Shown: positions 6,645 to 14,271 of the stretch, in pieces | How positions within the stretch are numbered: position 1 is the stretch's first letter | Layout of the letters: every line of letters begins with the position of its first letter | From: RGIG7213 sp045636245 | Lineage (GTDB): Bacteria > Bacillota > Clostridia > Oscillospirales > CAG-272 | Length of the DNA: 35,408 nt | Assembly: GCA_045636245.1 (NCBI GenBank) | Contig: JAZTXA010000149.1 | Location: forward strand, 1 to 35,408 | Reading direction: 5' to 3' | Translations under genes and position numbers: made by a program | Notes under the pieces: generated by a model | Database searches by the model: none | What the model saw: only the letters and a program-made list of their open reading frames with translations | What the model was told of the DNA's origin: nothing

Positions 6645-7817
6645 TCAGTAAAGCAAATATTTAGCGTTATCTTTTTCAAATTTTTCAGCCTGTGATGTCC
6701 ATTTGTCCATTATCTCGTCAACCGTCAGAACACCGTCACGCACGTCCGTGTTGCCCGTGGAAAGGTCAATATGATAGTGCGCGCCTTCCTTTGCGGGCTG
6801 TCTGAATGCAAAATCATCGGGGTACATTTTTTGGAGTGTACGTATGATCGACACACCGAGGCGTATCGGATCAAAAGTATTTCTGTCATAAATATGAAGA
6901 TTTGCTCCGCACACAAGCTCATTGGGGTATTTGGAAAATTTGGGAATGAACAATGCAGGGGAAAATTTAACACCTGCAAGACCGAGGCAGTTAAGCTCAT
7001 TTGTGAATTTTATCGGATCTATATACGGTGCGCCGACTGTTGTAAAAGGTGTTGTCGTTCCTCTGCCTTCCGATGCATTTGTGCCCGAAAGCATGCACGT
7101 GCCGTTGTAGGCGACTATCGAATCCATTGTCGGCAAATTAGGGCTCGGTTTTATGAACGGTACACCCGTGTCTTCAAAATACATATCACGGCGCCAATTC
7201 TGAAGCTCAACTATATGAAGCTCACAGCCGAGATGATACTCACCGTTATAAAATCTCGCAAGCTCACCGAGTGTCATTCCGTGACGAATCGGCACAGATG
7301 TCATGCCTATGTAAGAGGAATATTTCATATCAAGGCAATTACCCGCAACTTTACCGCTTATCGGGTTCGGTCGGTCAAGCAAAACAAGCGGTTTACCTAA
7401 CTTTGCGCACGTTTTCATGGCGCAGAACAATGTCGAAGCATACGTAAAATAACGTGAGCCGACGTCCTGCATATCAAAAACGATCATGTCTGTGTTTTCA
7501 ATTGCATCCGATGCATCCGCCCCCTCGGTTTCCTTGCCCGGCGTTTCAAGTAGGTCTTTATAAAGACTGTACATCGGTATTCCCGTGTATTTGTCAACAC
7601 CGCCGTCAACCTTTTCGCCGGGACCGAGCGCACCCCATACGCCGTGTTCGGGGGCAAAAAGTGCCGTTACATTGAACGATTCCTTCATAATGTCAACGGT
7701 GAAACGGTAGTCAGATGATATACCCGACACGGCTGAAATAAGTCCGATGCGTCCCGATTTCAGATATTTATATATATTTTCTTCCTTGACTCTGTCAATT
7801 CCGACAAGCGTTTTCAT
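6645..7817 (-). CDS. namZ: Exo-beta-N-acetylmuramidase NamZ (DUF1343)
   Basis: This 390-residue protein covers the full DUF1343/GH171 family. Recognisable segments are FNVTALFAPEHGVWG, GIPMYSLY, MIVFDMQDVGSRYFTY, LLDRPNPISG and NLPTMDSIVAYNGTCMLSGT. The Bacillus subtilis member (formerly YbbC) releases N-acetylmuramic acid from the non-reducing end of peptidoglycan fragments. No signal peptide is visible here, so it may act in the cytoplasm on imported fragments. It is followed at two bases by a HAD phosphatase, forming a two-gene operon. The usual MurNAc partners (nagZ, murQ, amiE) are not present. The start is the first Met; a strong promoter lies 30-55 bases upstream. Confidence 0.85.
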   Translation of the reverse strand: MKTLVGIDRVKEENIYKYLKSGRIGLISAVSGISSDYRFTVDIMKESFNVTALFAPEHGVWGALGPGEKVDGGVDKYTGIPMYSLYKDLLETPGKETEGADASDAIENTDMIVFDMQDVGSRYFTYASTLFCAMKTCAKLGKPLVLLDRPNPISGKVAGNCLDMKYSSYIGMTSVPIRHGMTLGELARFYNGEYHLGCELHIVELQNWRRDMYFEDTGVPFIKPSPNLPTMDSIVAYNGTCMLSGTNASEGRGTTTPFTTVGAPYIDPIKFTNELNCLGLAGVKFSPALFIPKFSKYPNELVCGANLHIYDRNTFDPIRLGVSIIRTLQKMYPDDFAFRQPAKEGAHYHIDLSTGNTDVRDGVLTVDEIMDKWTSQAEKFEKDNAKYLLY

Positions 7818-7843
7818 AAGCGCCTCCGCATTCGTTTTTTGTA

Positions 7844-7872
7844 ATTATACCCCATATGCGCGTATTTGTCAA
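7844..7872 (-). promoter_or_regulatory. Promoter of the namZ-HAD operon
   Basis: On the minus strand a consensus TTGACA (7872-7867), a 17-base spacer and consensus TATAAT (7849-7844) lie directly upstream of namZ. Confidence 0.8.
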
Positions 7873-7919
7873 CCGAATGATAAATTTACATTTTATTCAT
7901 TATTTTTCATATCAATATA

Positions 7920-7948
7920 TTGCAAAGCAGGGGATTATATAGTATAAT
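7920..7948 (+). promoter_or_regulatory. Promoter of the yajC-SCIFF operon
   Basis: TTGCAA at 7920-7925, a 17-base spacer and TATAAT at 7943-7948 lie 33 bases upstream of yajC. Confidence 0.7.
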
Positions 7949-7980
7949 AAAAAGGCTATTTAATACGAAATTGGAGTTGT

Positions 7981-8295
7981 ATGGTAATGTTTAACAATCT
8001 TCTTACAGCGACAGCGGGCAATTCGGGACTTTTTTCAATAGTTCTTATCGTCGTGATGTTCGTTGTTTTCTACTTCTTTATAATCCGTCCGCAGAAAAAG
8101 CAGGAAAAAGAAGTTGCAAAAATGCTTGATGAGCTGTCTGTCGGCGATGAAATAACGACAATAGGCGGAATTATCGGCGAAATTGTCAGCATAAAGGACG
8201 AAACGGTGCTTATCGAATCTTCCCGTGACAGAACAAGAATCCGTATTCTTAAAGGCTCTGTCAAGAGTGTTGACGTAAAAGCGTCCGAAAAATAA
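7981..8295 (+). CDS. yajC: Sec translocon accessory protein YajC
   Basis: This 104-residue protein (102 if the second Met at 7987 is used) has one N-terminal membrane helix (about residues 17-38, SIVLIVVMFVVFYFFIIRP) followed by the conserved RPQKKQEKE and a small cytoplasmic domain with LSVGDEITTIGGIIG. YajC associates with SecD/SecF and SecYEG during protein export. GGAG at 7973-7976 is 4 bases from the first ATG and 10 from the second, so the start is not settled. Here yajC leads directly into the SCIFF peptide genes. In many Clostridia secD/secF are nearby, but they are absent from this window. Confidence 0.93.
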   Translation: MVMFNNLLTATAGNSGLFSIVLIVVMFVVFYFFIIRPQKKQEKEVAKMLDELSVGDEITTIGGIIGEIVSIKDETVLIESSRDRTRIRILKGSVKSVDVKASEK

Positions 8296-8350
8296 TCATA
8301 AAAAAATTCCTCACCGAATATAATTGAAATAAAAAATTTCGGAGGGGAAA

Positions 8351-8812
8351 ATGAACAGTAATGACCGTGAAAACGGAAAAACAGTCACCAAAATTCTGAA
8401 AAACGGACTGATATCCTTGGGTGTTTCTTATGCTGTGTGCGCCGCTTTGGCGGTGCTGTGTACCGGATTTGCCATGATGACGGAGCATCCGAGGAGCATG
8501 GACTTTCTCGGTAAAATTATATTTTTCGCAGGATGCGCCCTGTGCGGGTTCATTTGCGGGAAAAAGACGGGAAAAAGCGGTCTTTTATGCGGTCTTTTTT
8601 CAGGCGGTGTTTACTGTCTTTTGGCAGTTTTGCTGTCGGCGGCGGTGTGTACGGAGGATAAGGGGCAGAATCTTATGATACCTCTTTTCGGCACCTTGGT
8701 GTCGGTCGTAACCGCTTGTGTCGGATGCATGGGCAAAGCACCCAAAAATTCCGCACCGACGGGAATAAAACAGAAAAAAGCCGTCAGGTATACCGGCGGT
8801 TACAATAAATGA
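8351..8812 (+). CDS. TIGR04086-type four-helix membrane protein
   Basis: This 153-residue protein has four hydrophobic helices at about residues 18-42, 50-68, 75-98 and 103-125, and short polar ends. It sits between yajC and the SCIFF peptide gene, which is the known position of the TIGR04086 family in Clostridia. Membrane topology and context support the call; no motif gives a function. It may take part in handling or export of the modified peptide, but this is inference. GGAGGGG precedes the start at a good distance. Confidence 0.75.
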   Translation: MNSNDRENGKTVTKILKNGLISLGVSYAVCAALAVLCTGFAMMTEHPRSMDFLGKIIFFAGCALCGFICGKKTGKSGLLCGLFSGGVYCLLAVLLSAAVCTEDKGQNLMIPLFGTLVSVVTACVGCMGKAPKNSAPTGIKQKKAVRYTGGYNK

Positions 8813-8833
8813 AAACCGAAAGGATATATTAAA

Positions 8834-8992
8834 ATGAAAAACGTAAAAACACTTAACAAGACAACATACGCAAAGAACTCTAAAGGTGCAGGCTGCGGAG
8901 AATGCCAGGCTTCCTGCCAGTCCGCTTGCAAAACTTCTTGCACAGTAGCTAACCAGAAGTGCGAAAATAAGAGCAAGACAGAAAGCAAATAA
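8834..8992 (+). CDS. scfA: SCIFF ranthipeptide precursor (six cysteines in forty-five)
   Basis: This 52-residue peptide is easily missed by gene callers. It has a basic leader (MKNVKTLNKTTYAKNSKG) and a core with six cysteines at 21, 24, 28, 32, 36 and 43, the SCIFF signature. The segment CGECQASCQSAC is close to that of well-known Clostridia members. SCIFF peptides receive a Cys-to-Thr thioether bond from their radical SAM maturase. In the Thermoanaerobacter example I recall the link as Cys32-Thr37, and both residues occupy the same positions here. The stop overlaps the maturase start (TAATG), so peptide and enzyme are translationally coupled. Its biological role is unresolved; quorum-sensing-type functions have been proposed for ranthipeptides. 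Confidence 0.93.
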   Translation: MKNVKTLNKTTYAKNSKGAGCGECQASCQSACKTSCTVANQKCENKSKTESK

Positions 8993-10347
8993 TGGTACAT
9001 ATTTTTTGCCAGAACGGTTATAAATTGGCATTGGACAGCGAATCCGGCGCTGTCCATATTTTAAGCGATATTGCATACGCTATCCTCGAAAAATTCCCCG
9101 AGGGACTTCCCGAAAGCTTTGACGATATGCCCGAATTTGAGGGTTTTTCGGCTGATGACACAAAGGAAGCGTATGGGGAATTACGCACACTTTGTGATGA
9201 AGGCACCTTGTTTTCAGAGCCTGTAATAACAAAGCCCTTGAAGTACACCCCCGGTGTTTCACCTATAAAGTCAATGTGTCTTCACATTTCGCACGACTGT
9301 AATATGAGATGCCGTTATTGCTTTGCTGACGGCGGTGACTATAAGCGCGCCAGAGGTCTTATGAGCTATGAGTGCGGGTGCCGTGCGATTGATTTCTTGC
9401 TTGAAAAATCAAAGGGAATCAAGAACTTGGAGCTTGACTTTTTCGGCGGTGAGCCGCTTTTGAACTTCGACGTTGTCAAAAAGCTCGTTGCTTACGGCAG
9501 AGAAAAAGAGAAGGAATACGGCAAAAATATCCGCTTTACAATAACTACAAACGGTGTTTTGCTTGATGATGAATCAATCGCTTTTATCAATGAGCATATG
9601 TCGAATGCAGTGCTTTCCATTGACGGCCGCCGTGAGGTGAACGACTATATGCGCCCGCTTGCCAACGGTAAGGGTACGTATGACAAAATTCTTCCGCTTT
9701 ACAAAAAGCTGACGAAGGACAGAACAATGGATTGGTACGTCAGAGGCACGTATACAAGACGTAACCTCGACTTTGTAAACGATGTGCTTTGCCTTGCAGA
9801 CGAGGGATTTGCAAATATATCGGTTGAGCCTGTTGTACTCCCCGACGAAAGTGAGTTTGCCATCCGCCGTGAGGATCTGCCTGTGATATATGCAGAGTAC
9901 GATAAGCTTGCAGATGAGATGATAAAGCGTGAAAAAGAGGGAAGAGGCTTTACATTCTTCCACTTTATGATCGACCTTGATGCAGGTCCCTGCGTTTATA
10001 AGCGCACAAAGGGTTGCGGATGCGGTGCGGAGTACGTTGCGGTAACACCCAACGGCGATATTTACCCCTGCCACCAGTTTGTTGAGCATACGGAAATGAA
10101 GCTCGGAAACATTTTCGACGATACATTCAATGGCGAAATATCTTCATCGTTTGCTGATTGCAATATTCTGACAAACGAAAAGTGTAAGGAATGTTGGGCA
10201 AGATATTTCTGCGGCGGCGGTTGCTGTGCGAATAATTACAATTTCCACAAGGACATAAAAGAGCCGTATGAAATAGCCTGCGACCTTGAGAAAAAGCGTG
10301 TCGAATGTGCTATTGCCATCAAAGCGGCGCTTGCCGATACAGAATAA
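8992..10347 (+). CDS. scfB: Radical SAM/SPASM maturase of the SCIFF peptide
   Basis: This 451-residue enzyme has an N-terminal peptide-recognition (RRE-like) region at about residues 1-85, then the radical SAM core with Cys103, Cys107 and Cys110 in CNMRCRYC. The GGEP segment binds SAM. A C-terminal SPASM domain carries further cysteines for auxiliary Fe-S clusters: CGCG, then PNGDIYPCHQF and CKECWARYFCGGGCC. It forms thioether cross-links in the upstream peptide by abstracting a hydrogen from an acceptor residue. Length and motifs are complete. It overlaps the peptide gene by one base and ends at a clear terminator. The whole yajC-to-scfB cluster probably forms one transcript. Confidence 0.95.
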   Translation: MVHIFCQNGYKLALDSESGAVHILSDIAYAILEKFPEGLPESFDDMPEFEGFSADDTKEAYGELRTLCDEGTLFSEPVITKPLKYTPGVSPIKSMCLHISHDCNMRCRYCFADGGDYKRARGLMSYECGCRAIDFLLEKSKGIKNLELDFFGGEPLLNFDVVKKLVAYGREKEKEYGKNIRFTITTNGVLLDDESIAFINEHMSNAVLSIDGRREVNDYMRPLANGKGTYDKILPLYKKLTKDRTMDWYVRGTYTRRNLDFVNDVLCLADEGFANISVEPVVLPDESEFAIRREDLPVIYAEYDKLADEMIKREKEGRGFTFFHFMIDLDAGPCVYKRTKGCGCGAEYVAVTPNGDIYPCHQFVEHTEMKLGNIFDDTFNGEISSSFADCNILTNEKCKECWARYFCGGGCCANNYNFHKDIKEPYEIACDLEKKRVECAIAIKAALADTE

Positions 10348-10369
10348 TTGATAAAACATCTCAAATATC

Positions 10370-10403
10370 AAAACGGTGGAAAGTATATTTCCGCCGTTTT
10401 TTA
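10370..10403 (+). terminator. Terminator of the yajC-SCIFF operon
   Basis: A 13-bp stem with one G-T pair (10370-10382 with 10388-10400), loop GTATA, is followed by TTT. Confidence 0.8.
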
Positions 10404-10441
10404 TGTTTGCTGTAACACTTTCACAAATTATGATGTTGAAA

Positions 10442-10512
10442 CTTGTGTAATATCACAAATTTTGGCAAAAGTGTCTACGTTTGTTGATAGGCGAAAGAAT
10501 TTATGTTATATT
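10442..10512 (+). promoter_or_regulatory. Promoter and operator-like repeats of the surface-protein gene
   Basis: TTGATA (10484-10489), a 17-base spacer and TATATT (10507-10512) form a promoter. Just upstream an inverted repeat TTGTG-TAATAT-CACAA (10443-10458) could bind a dimeric regulator. The remaining leader up to 10630 contains an alternative in-frame start at 10567 with its own GGGAG site. Confidence 0.5.
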
Positions 10513-10629
10513 CTAATTGTAAAGAGCATTTGTTTATAAGTTTAAAGCATGATGGGAGTGATACAGATGGCAAGTTTATCCGATGAATGTGCATTTAAAA
10601 TCAGTTTAGAAACGAAAGGACTTAAAGCT

Positions 10630-11373
10630 ATGAAAAAAATAATATCATTAATTCTTTGCATCGCTCTGTTTTCGCCCTTATTCTTAATATCTGCAAATGC
10701 TGATATGGCAATAACAAAAAGTGAGGCGGCAGAGCTTATTGATGAAATGTACAAGTTTAAAAAGCATACCATTCATACAGATACCGGGGACGTTTTTTTA
10801 GGCAGTCTTCCTTCCACCCCGATAACCGATGAGGCTGTCTATGAAAGCCTGTGTGAAATATTTAACTACAAATTTGAAATAGAACTTTTCTCACTGCTTG
10901 ACGGTGAATACGGAAAACTTTCCTTCTGGCACGAGTACATAAAAAAATTTATGTCTGATGATTACGTTGAAAATAATCTGGATCTGCATCACGGACTTAT
11001 TGAGCTTGATGATAAGGTATACACTATCGACCCTGCGTGCTATCTGGGAGCACCCGATTTTCCTCGTCTGTGCGGGTGTGACCTTCCGCTTGAAGACCAT
11101 ATAACATTGATAGATAACGATACTGTTTTGCTTGAAGCGCATTTTGACGGATATGAGCCGACAAAATACAGAATAGATTTTGAATATACGGAAAACGGCT
11201 GGCGTATCTCGGGCGGTGCAGGCGTGGAGCGTTTTATGGCAGGCTTTGTAAAATACGAAGTGCAAAACCCCGAAACGGGAGACGATGCGGTAATAATTAC
11301 CGTTTGTATGACAATGTTGGTTCTCGGTATTGCATACGGCGTAAACAAACGCAGATTTGCAAAGTGTGAGTGA
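10630..11373 (+). CDS. Secreted surface protein with sortase-like C-terminal NPETGD signal
   Basis: This 247-residue protein has a signal peptide at residues 1-24 (MKKIISLILC start, cleavage near SANADM). An acidic extracellular region follows. The C-terminus has NPETGDD followed by a hydrophobic helix (VIITVCMTMLVLGIAYGV) and NKRR, which is the layout of sortase sorting signals in Clostridia. The middle domain is not one I recognise. It contains an HTDTGDVFLGSLPSTP segment and many aromatic residues. The ATG at 10630 is chosen because the signal peptide starts there and AAAGGA lies nine bases upstream. A longer form starting at 10567 also has a ribosome binding site. No sortase is in the window. 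A structured repeat follows the gene. Confidence 0.65.
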   Translation: MKKIISLILCIALFSPLFLISANADMAITKSEAAELIDEMYKFKKHTIHTDTGDVFLGSLPSTPITDEAVYESLCEIFNYKFEIELFSLLDGEYGKLSFWHEYIKKFMSDDYVENNLDLHHGLIELDDKVYTIDPACYLGAPDFPRLCGCDLPLEDHITLIDNDTVLLEAHFDGYEPTKYRIDFEYTENGWRISGGAGVERFMAGFVKYEVQNPETGDDAVIITVCMTMLVLGIAYGVNKRRFAKCE

Positions 11374-11399
11374 TTTACGTATAAATCCGAATATGGAGA

Positions 11400-11475
11400 G
11401 CGCCCCGTCCGCACCCCCACAGTTTGTGCAACAAACTGCCTGCGGACAAGGGGCGCAGATTTTCGCAGGAAATCT
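11400..11475. repeat. Structured repeat, copy A (nested stems)
   Basis: The outer stem is 11400-11406/11450-11456, then an AA bulge, then 11407-11412/11442-11447. Inside are the strand ACCCCCA and a hairpin 11420-11426/11432-11438 with loop TGCAA. A third hairpin AGATTT/AAATCT (11457-11462/11470-11475) follows directly. Copy B at 22150-22245 has the same architecture with compensatory changes in the stems. Confidence 0.75.
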
Positions 11476-11496
11476 ATTGATGGCTTAAATATAAGA

Positions 11497-11529
11497 AAGC
11501 AGGTGGGAAAATACCACCTGCTTCATTTT
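11497..11529 (-). terminator. Terminator of the thrS operon
   Basis: A 10-bp perfect stem, AAGCAGGTGG/CCACCTGCTT (11497-11506 with 11514-11523), has a seven-base loop. T-rich tracts lie on both sides, so it can serve both directions. It sits just after the thrS stop. Confidence 0.75.
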
Positions 11530-13464
11530 TTATTTTATAATCTTATTGTTATTTTCTTCAAGCGCGCGTGCCATGAATTCGGAAACGGTCATAACACCGA
11601 TGTCGCCTGTTCCTCTTTCACGTACTGCAACGGAATCGGACGTCATTTCCTTTTCACCGATAACGAGCATATAGGGTACTTTGTCAAGCTGTGCGGCTCT
11701 TATCTTGTAACCGATCTTCTCGTTTCTTGTGTCGCACTTAACACGAAGACCTGCTTTTGCAAGTGTCTTTCTTACGTTTTCAGCATATTCTGCCTGATCG
11801 TCGCCGATGGGGAGGATTCTTATCTGCTCGGGGGACAGCCAAAGCGGAAGTGCGCCCGCGTATTTTTCAAGCAAGTAAGCGATAGTTCTTTCGTAGCATC
11901 CGAGCGATGTTCTGTGAATGATGTAAGGATACTGCTGCTGACCGTTTGAATCTGTATACGTCATGTTGAACTGACGTGCAAGCATAAGGTCAACCTGAAT
12001 CGTTACAACAGTGTCTTCCTTACCGTGTACGTTCTTCATCTGAACGTCGAGCTTAGGGCCATAGAATGCCGCTTCGCCGACAGCCTCGGTAAACTCAAGA
12101 CCGATGTTGTTGAGGATATCACGCATAAGTCCTTCTGCCATATCCCATTCCTCGGGTGTGCCGATGTATTTTTCCGTATCGGCGGGATCCCACTTGGAAA
12201 GACGGTATGAAAGGTCGCCGATAAGACCGACATCTGTCATAACCTCTTTAAGAAGCTTTACGCAGTTCTTGAATTCTTCTTCAAGCTGGTCGGGACGGAT
12301 AACGAGGTGTCCTTCAGAAATTGTGAACTGGCGTACACGGATAAGACCGTGCATTTCACCCGAATCCTCGTTACGGAAAAGTGTTGATGTTTCGGCATAT
12401 CTTATGGGAAGATCCTTATATGAATGCTTTTCGGCAAGGTATACCTGATACTGGAAGGGGCAAGTCATGGGACGGAGCGCAAGCACCTCACCTTCAGCCT
12501 CGGGATCACCGAGGACGAACATACCGTCACGGTAGTGATCCCAGTGACCTGAGATCTTGTAAAGGTCGGATTTAGCCATAAGGGGCGTTTTTGTCATAAC
12601 ATAGCCGTATTCGTTTTCTTCCTTGTCCTGAACGTAGCGGTTAAGGATCTGGAAAAGCTTTGTGCCCTTGGGCATAAGGCAGGGAAGTCCCTGACCGATG
12701 TATTCGCTTGTTGTGAAATATCCAAGCTCTCTGCCTATCTTGTTATGGTCACGCTTCTTTGCTTCTTCAACTGCGGCAAGATAATCATTAAGCTCCTGCT
12801 TGGAGGGGAATGCAACGCCGTTGATACGCTGAAGCATCTTCTTTGATCTGTCGTTGTCATGGTATGCACCCGTGCACTGAATGAGCTTTACAGCCTTCAC
12901 AGCACCTGTTGAGAAAAGGTGGGGACCTGTACACATATCAACGAATTCGCCCTGACGGTAGAATGAAAGGATAGCATCGTCGGGCAGTGAGTTGATCTTT
13001 TCAACCTTGTAGGGCTGATCCTTCATAAGCTCAAGCGCGTCGGTGCGGGATAAAACGGAACGCTCGATCTTAAGGTTTTCCTTGATGATCTTGTTCATTT
13101 CCGCTTCGATCTGCTTCAAAATATCGGGGGAGAACGATGTTTCACAGTCGATATCGTAGAAAAATCCGTTGTCAGTTGACGGGCCCTTGTCAAGCTTTGC
13201 GTCGGGGAAAAGACGAAGCACAGCCTGTGCAAGAATGTGCGATGCCGTGTGACGGAAAATGAGCTTTCCTTCACGGTCAGCAAATGTCAGAAGCTGTATT
13301 TCGCAGTCACCGCTTATCGTCTGTGTAAGCTCCGCAGGCTCACCGTTTAACAAAGCGGCGAAGACCGTTTTGTCAATAAGCTCCGATGCTTTTGCGGCAT
13401 CGTAGATCGTTACGGGTGCGTCTGCTGAAAACGTCTTCCCGTTTGAAAATTTTACATTAACCAT
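11530..13464 (-). CDS. thrS: Threonyl-tRNA synthetase
   Basis: This 644-residue enzyme charges tRNA-Thr. It has the full class II layout: an N-terminal TGS domain (residues 1-62), an editing domain with HTASHILAQAVLR at about 71-83, and a catalytic core with MTCPFQYQVY, TSTLFRNEDSGEMHGLIRVRQF (motif 2 region) and motif 3 near HRTSLGCYERTIAYLLE. A C-terminal anticodon-binding domain begins near IRILPIGDD. Length is standard. The start is supported by AAAGGAGATACATTAAA upstream. It is the second gene behind a T-box leader, separated from the leader by a small membrane protein gene. The terminator follows at its end. Confidence 0.97.
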   Translation of the reverse strand: MVNVKFSNGKTFSADAPVTIYDAAKASELIDKTVFAALLNGEPAELTQTISGDCEIQLLTFADREGKLIFRHTASHILAQAVLRLFPDAKLDKGPSTDNGFFYDIDCETSFSPDILKQIEAEMNKIIKENLKIERSVLSRTDALELMKDQPYKVEKINSLPDDAILSFYRQGEFVDMCTGPHLFSTGAVKAVKLIQCTGAYHDNDRSKKMLQRINGVAFPSKQELNDYLAAVEEAKKRDHNKIGRELGYFTTSEYIGQGLPCLMPKGTKLFQILNRYVQDKEENEYGYVMTKTPLMAKSDLYKISGHWDHYRDGMFVLGDPEAEGEVLALRPMTCPFQYQVYLAEKHSYKDLPIRYAETSTLFRNEDSGEMHGLIRVRQFTISEGHLVIRPDQLEEEFKNCVKLLKEVMTDVGLIGDLSYRLSKWDPADTEKYIGTPEEWDMAEGLMRDILNNIGLEFTEAVGEAAFYGPKLDVQMKNVHGKEDTVVTIQVDLMLARQFNMTYTDSNGQQQYPYIIHRTSLGCYERTIAYLLEKYAGALPLWLSPEQIRILPIGDDQAEYAENVRKTLAKAGLRVKCDTRNEKIGYKIRAAQLDKVPYMLVIGEKEMTSDSVAVRERGTGDIGVMTVSEFMARALEENNNKIIK

Positions 13465-13479
13465 TTTAATGTATCTCCT

Positions 13480-14037
13480 TTAATAATTTAATCCGTATAA
13501 TGTATATGTATCGGCAAATACCGAAGACTCAAATTCAGCCTTTGTATATTCGCACAAATAATAACCGTATGTTGTTGTAAGGTATACCTTTACCGTGTCG
13601 TTATTTTTCGGCACGTCAAATCGCATATTGCTTATGATCTTTTCAAATTTGTCAAGCTCACCGTATGACAATTCTATGGCTTCCTCATTTTTTGCAGTAT
13701 CGGCTGTCAAATGTTTTTTTTCACCGTTTGAAAAATATGCAACCACGTCTTTTCTTTCTGTCTCAAATGAATAAAAGTATGCAGGGCGGGACAGATTTTC
13801 GTAATCCGCAAGCTCAACGGTGATGCCGAGTATTTTTATAGGCGATTTTTCGCCGTCTTCGTTCGTTTCCTCGACGAGCCCATGGTCAAACTCGATTATT
13901 GAGCTTGTTTTGATAAGATTATATACTCTTGAAGGCGAAGAGGGAAGCGGGTATAAAAACTGTACGATCAACAGCCCTGCAATCAGCGCAAGCGTTATTA
14001 TACCGCATATTATAAGCGGTATTTTTGCATTTTTCAT
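13480..14037 (-). CDS. Unknown single-pass membrane protein between the T-box and thrS
   Basis: This 185-residue protein has one N-terminal membrane helix (about residues 6-28, PLIICGIITLALIAGLLIVQF) and an extracytoplasmic domain with no recognised family. It contains short segments such as PSSPSRVYNLIKTSSIIEFDHG and a tyrosine-rich C-terminus ending TLYGLNY. The ATG at 14037 is chosen because AAGGAG lies just upstream. An in-frame extension to 14157 would be read through the T-box terminator and is rejected. The gap to the thrS start is 15 bases, so both are cotranscribed under T-box control. A link to threonine limitation follows from the leader; no biochemical role can be stated. Confidence 0.75.
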   Translation of the reverse strand: MKNAKIPLIICGIITLALIAGLLIVQFLYPLPSSPSRVYNLIKTSSIIEFDHGLVEETNEDGEKSPIKILGITVELADYENLSRPAYFYSFETERKDVVAYFSNGEKKHLTADTAKNEEAIELSYGELDKFEKIISNMRFDVPKNNDTVKVYLTTTYGYYLCEYTKAEFESSVFADTYTLYGLNY

Positions 14038-14051
14038 TGAAAACTCCTTAA

Positions 14052-14252
14052 AAAATAAAACGCCCCGAGGAAAAAACTCCCTCGGGGCGGTAATTCCGCG
14101 GTTCCACCCGAACTTGTAACTTGAAACCCCTTTAACGGAGGCAAACCGTGCCGTCATTTCCTACGGCATTACAGCAGGCGGTGTCCCTTTGTTACATACC
14201 AAGAGCCTTGTTTCAGCAAACCAAGACTTCTCTGTGCGAGGATATAACGGGC
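14052..14252 (-). promoter_or_regulatory. T-box leader of the thrS operon
   Basis: On the minus strand the T-box sequence GGGTGGAACCGCGGA lies at 14109-14095. It is followed by the terminator stem CGCCCCGAGG/CCTCGGGGCG (14061-14070 with 14080-14089) and a T run. A 6-bp stem III-like hairpin TGCCGT/ACGGCA lies at 14149-14168. Uncharged tRNA would stabilise the antiterminator. The Thr assignment comes from thrS downstream. I could not fix the specifier codon; an ACA near 14205 is a candidate. The leader starts directly after the mgsA-like gene, so it may also be read through from that operon. Confidence 0.9.
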
Positions 14253-14271
14253 TTCCTGCCGATATTTTTGT

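Noticed and set aside
11400..11475. Reading copy A of the repeat as an ordinary terminator
   Set aside because: There is no T run after the outer stem, a separate terminator-like stem exists at 11497-11523, and a homologous, covarying copy exists elsewhere.
14037..14157. N-terminal extension of the membrane protein upstream of thrS
   Set aside because: It would be translated from the T-box antiterminator and terminator region. The ATG at 14037 has AAGGAG in the right place and starts a membrane helix.
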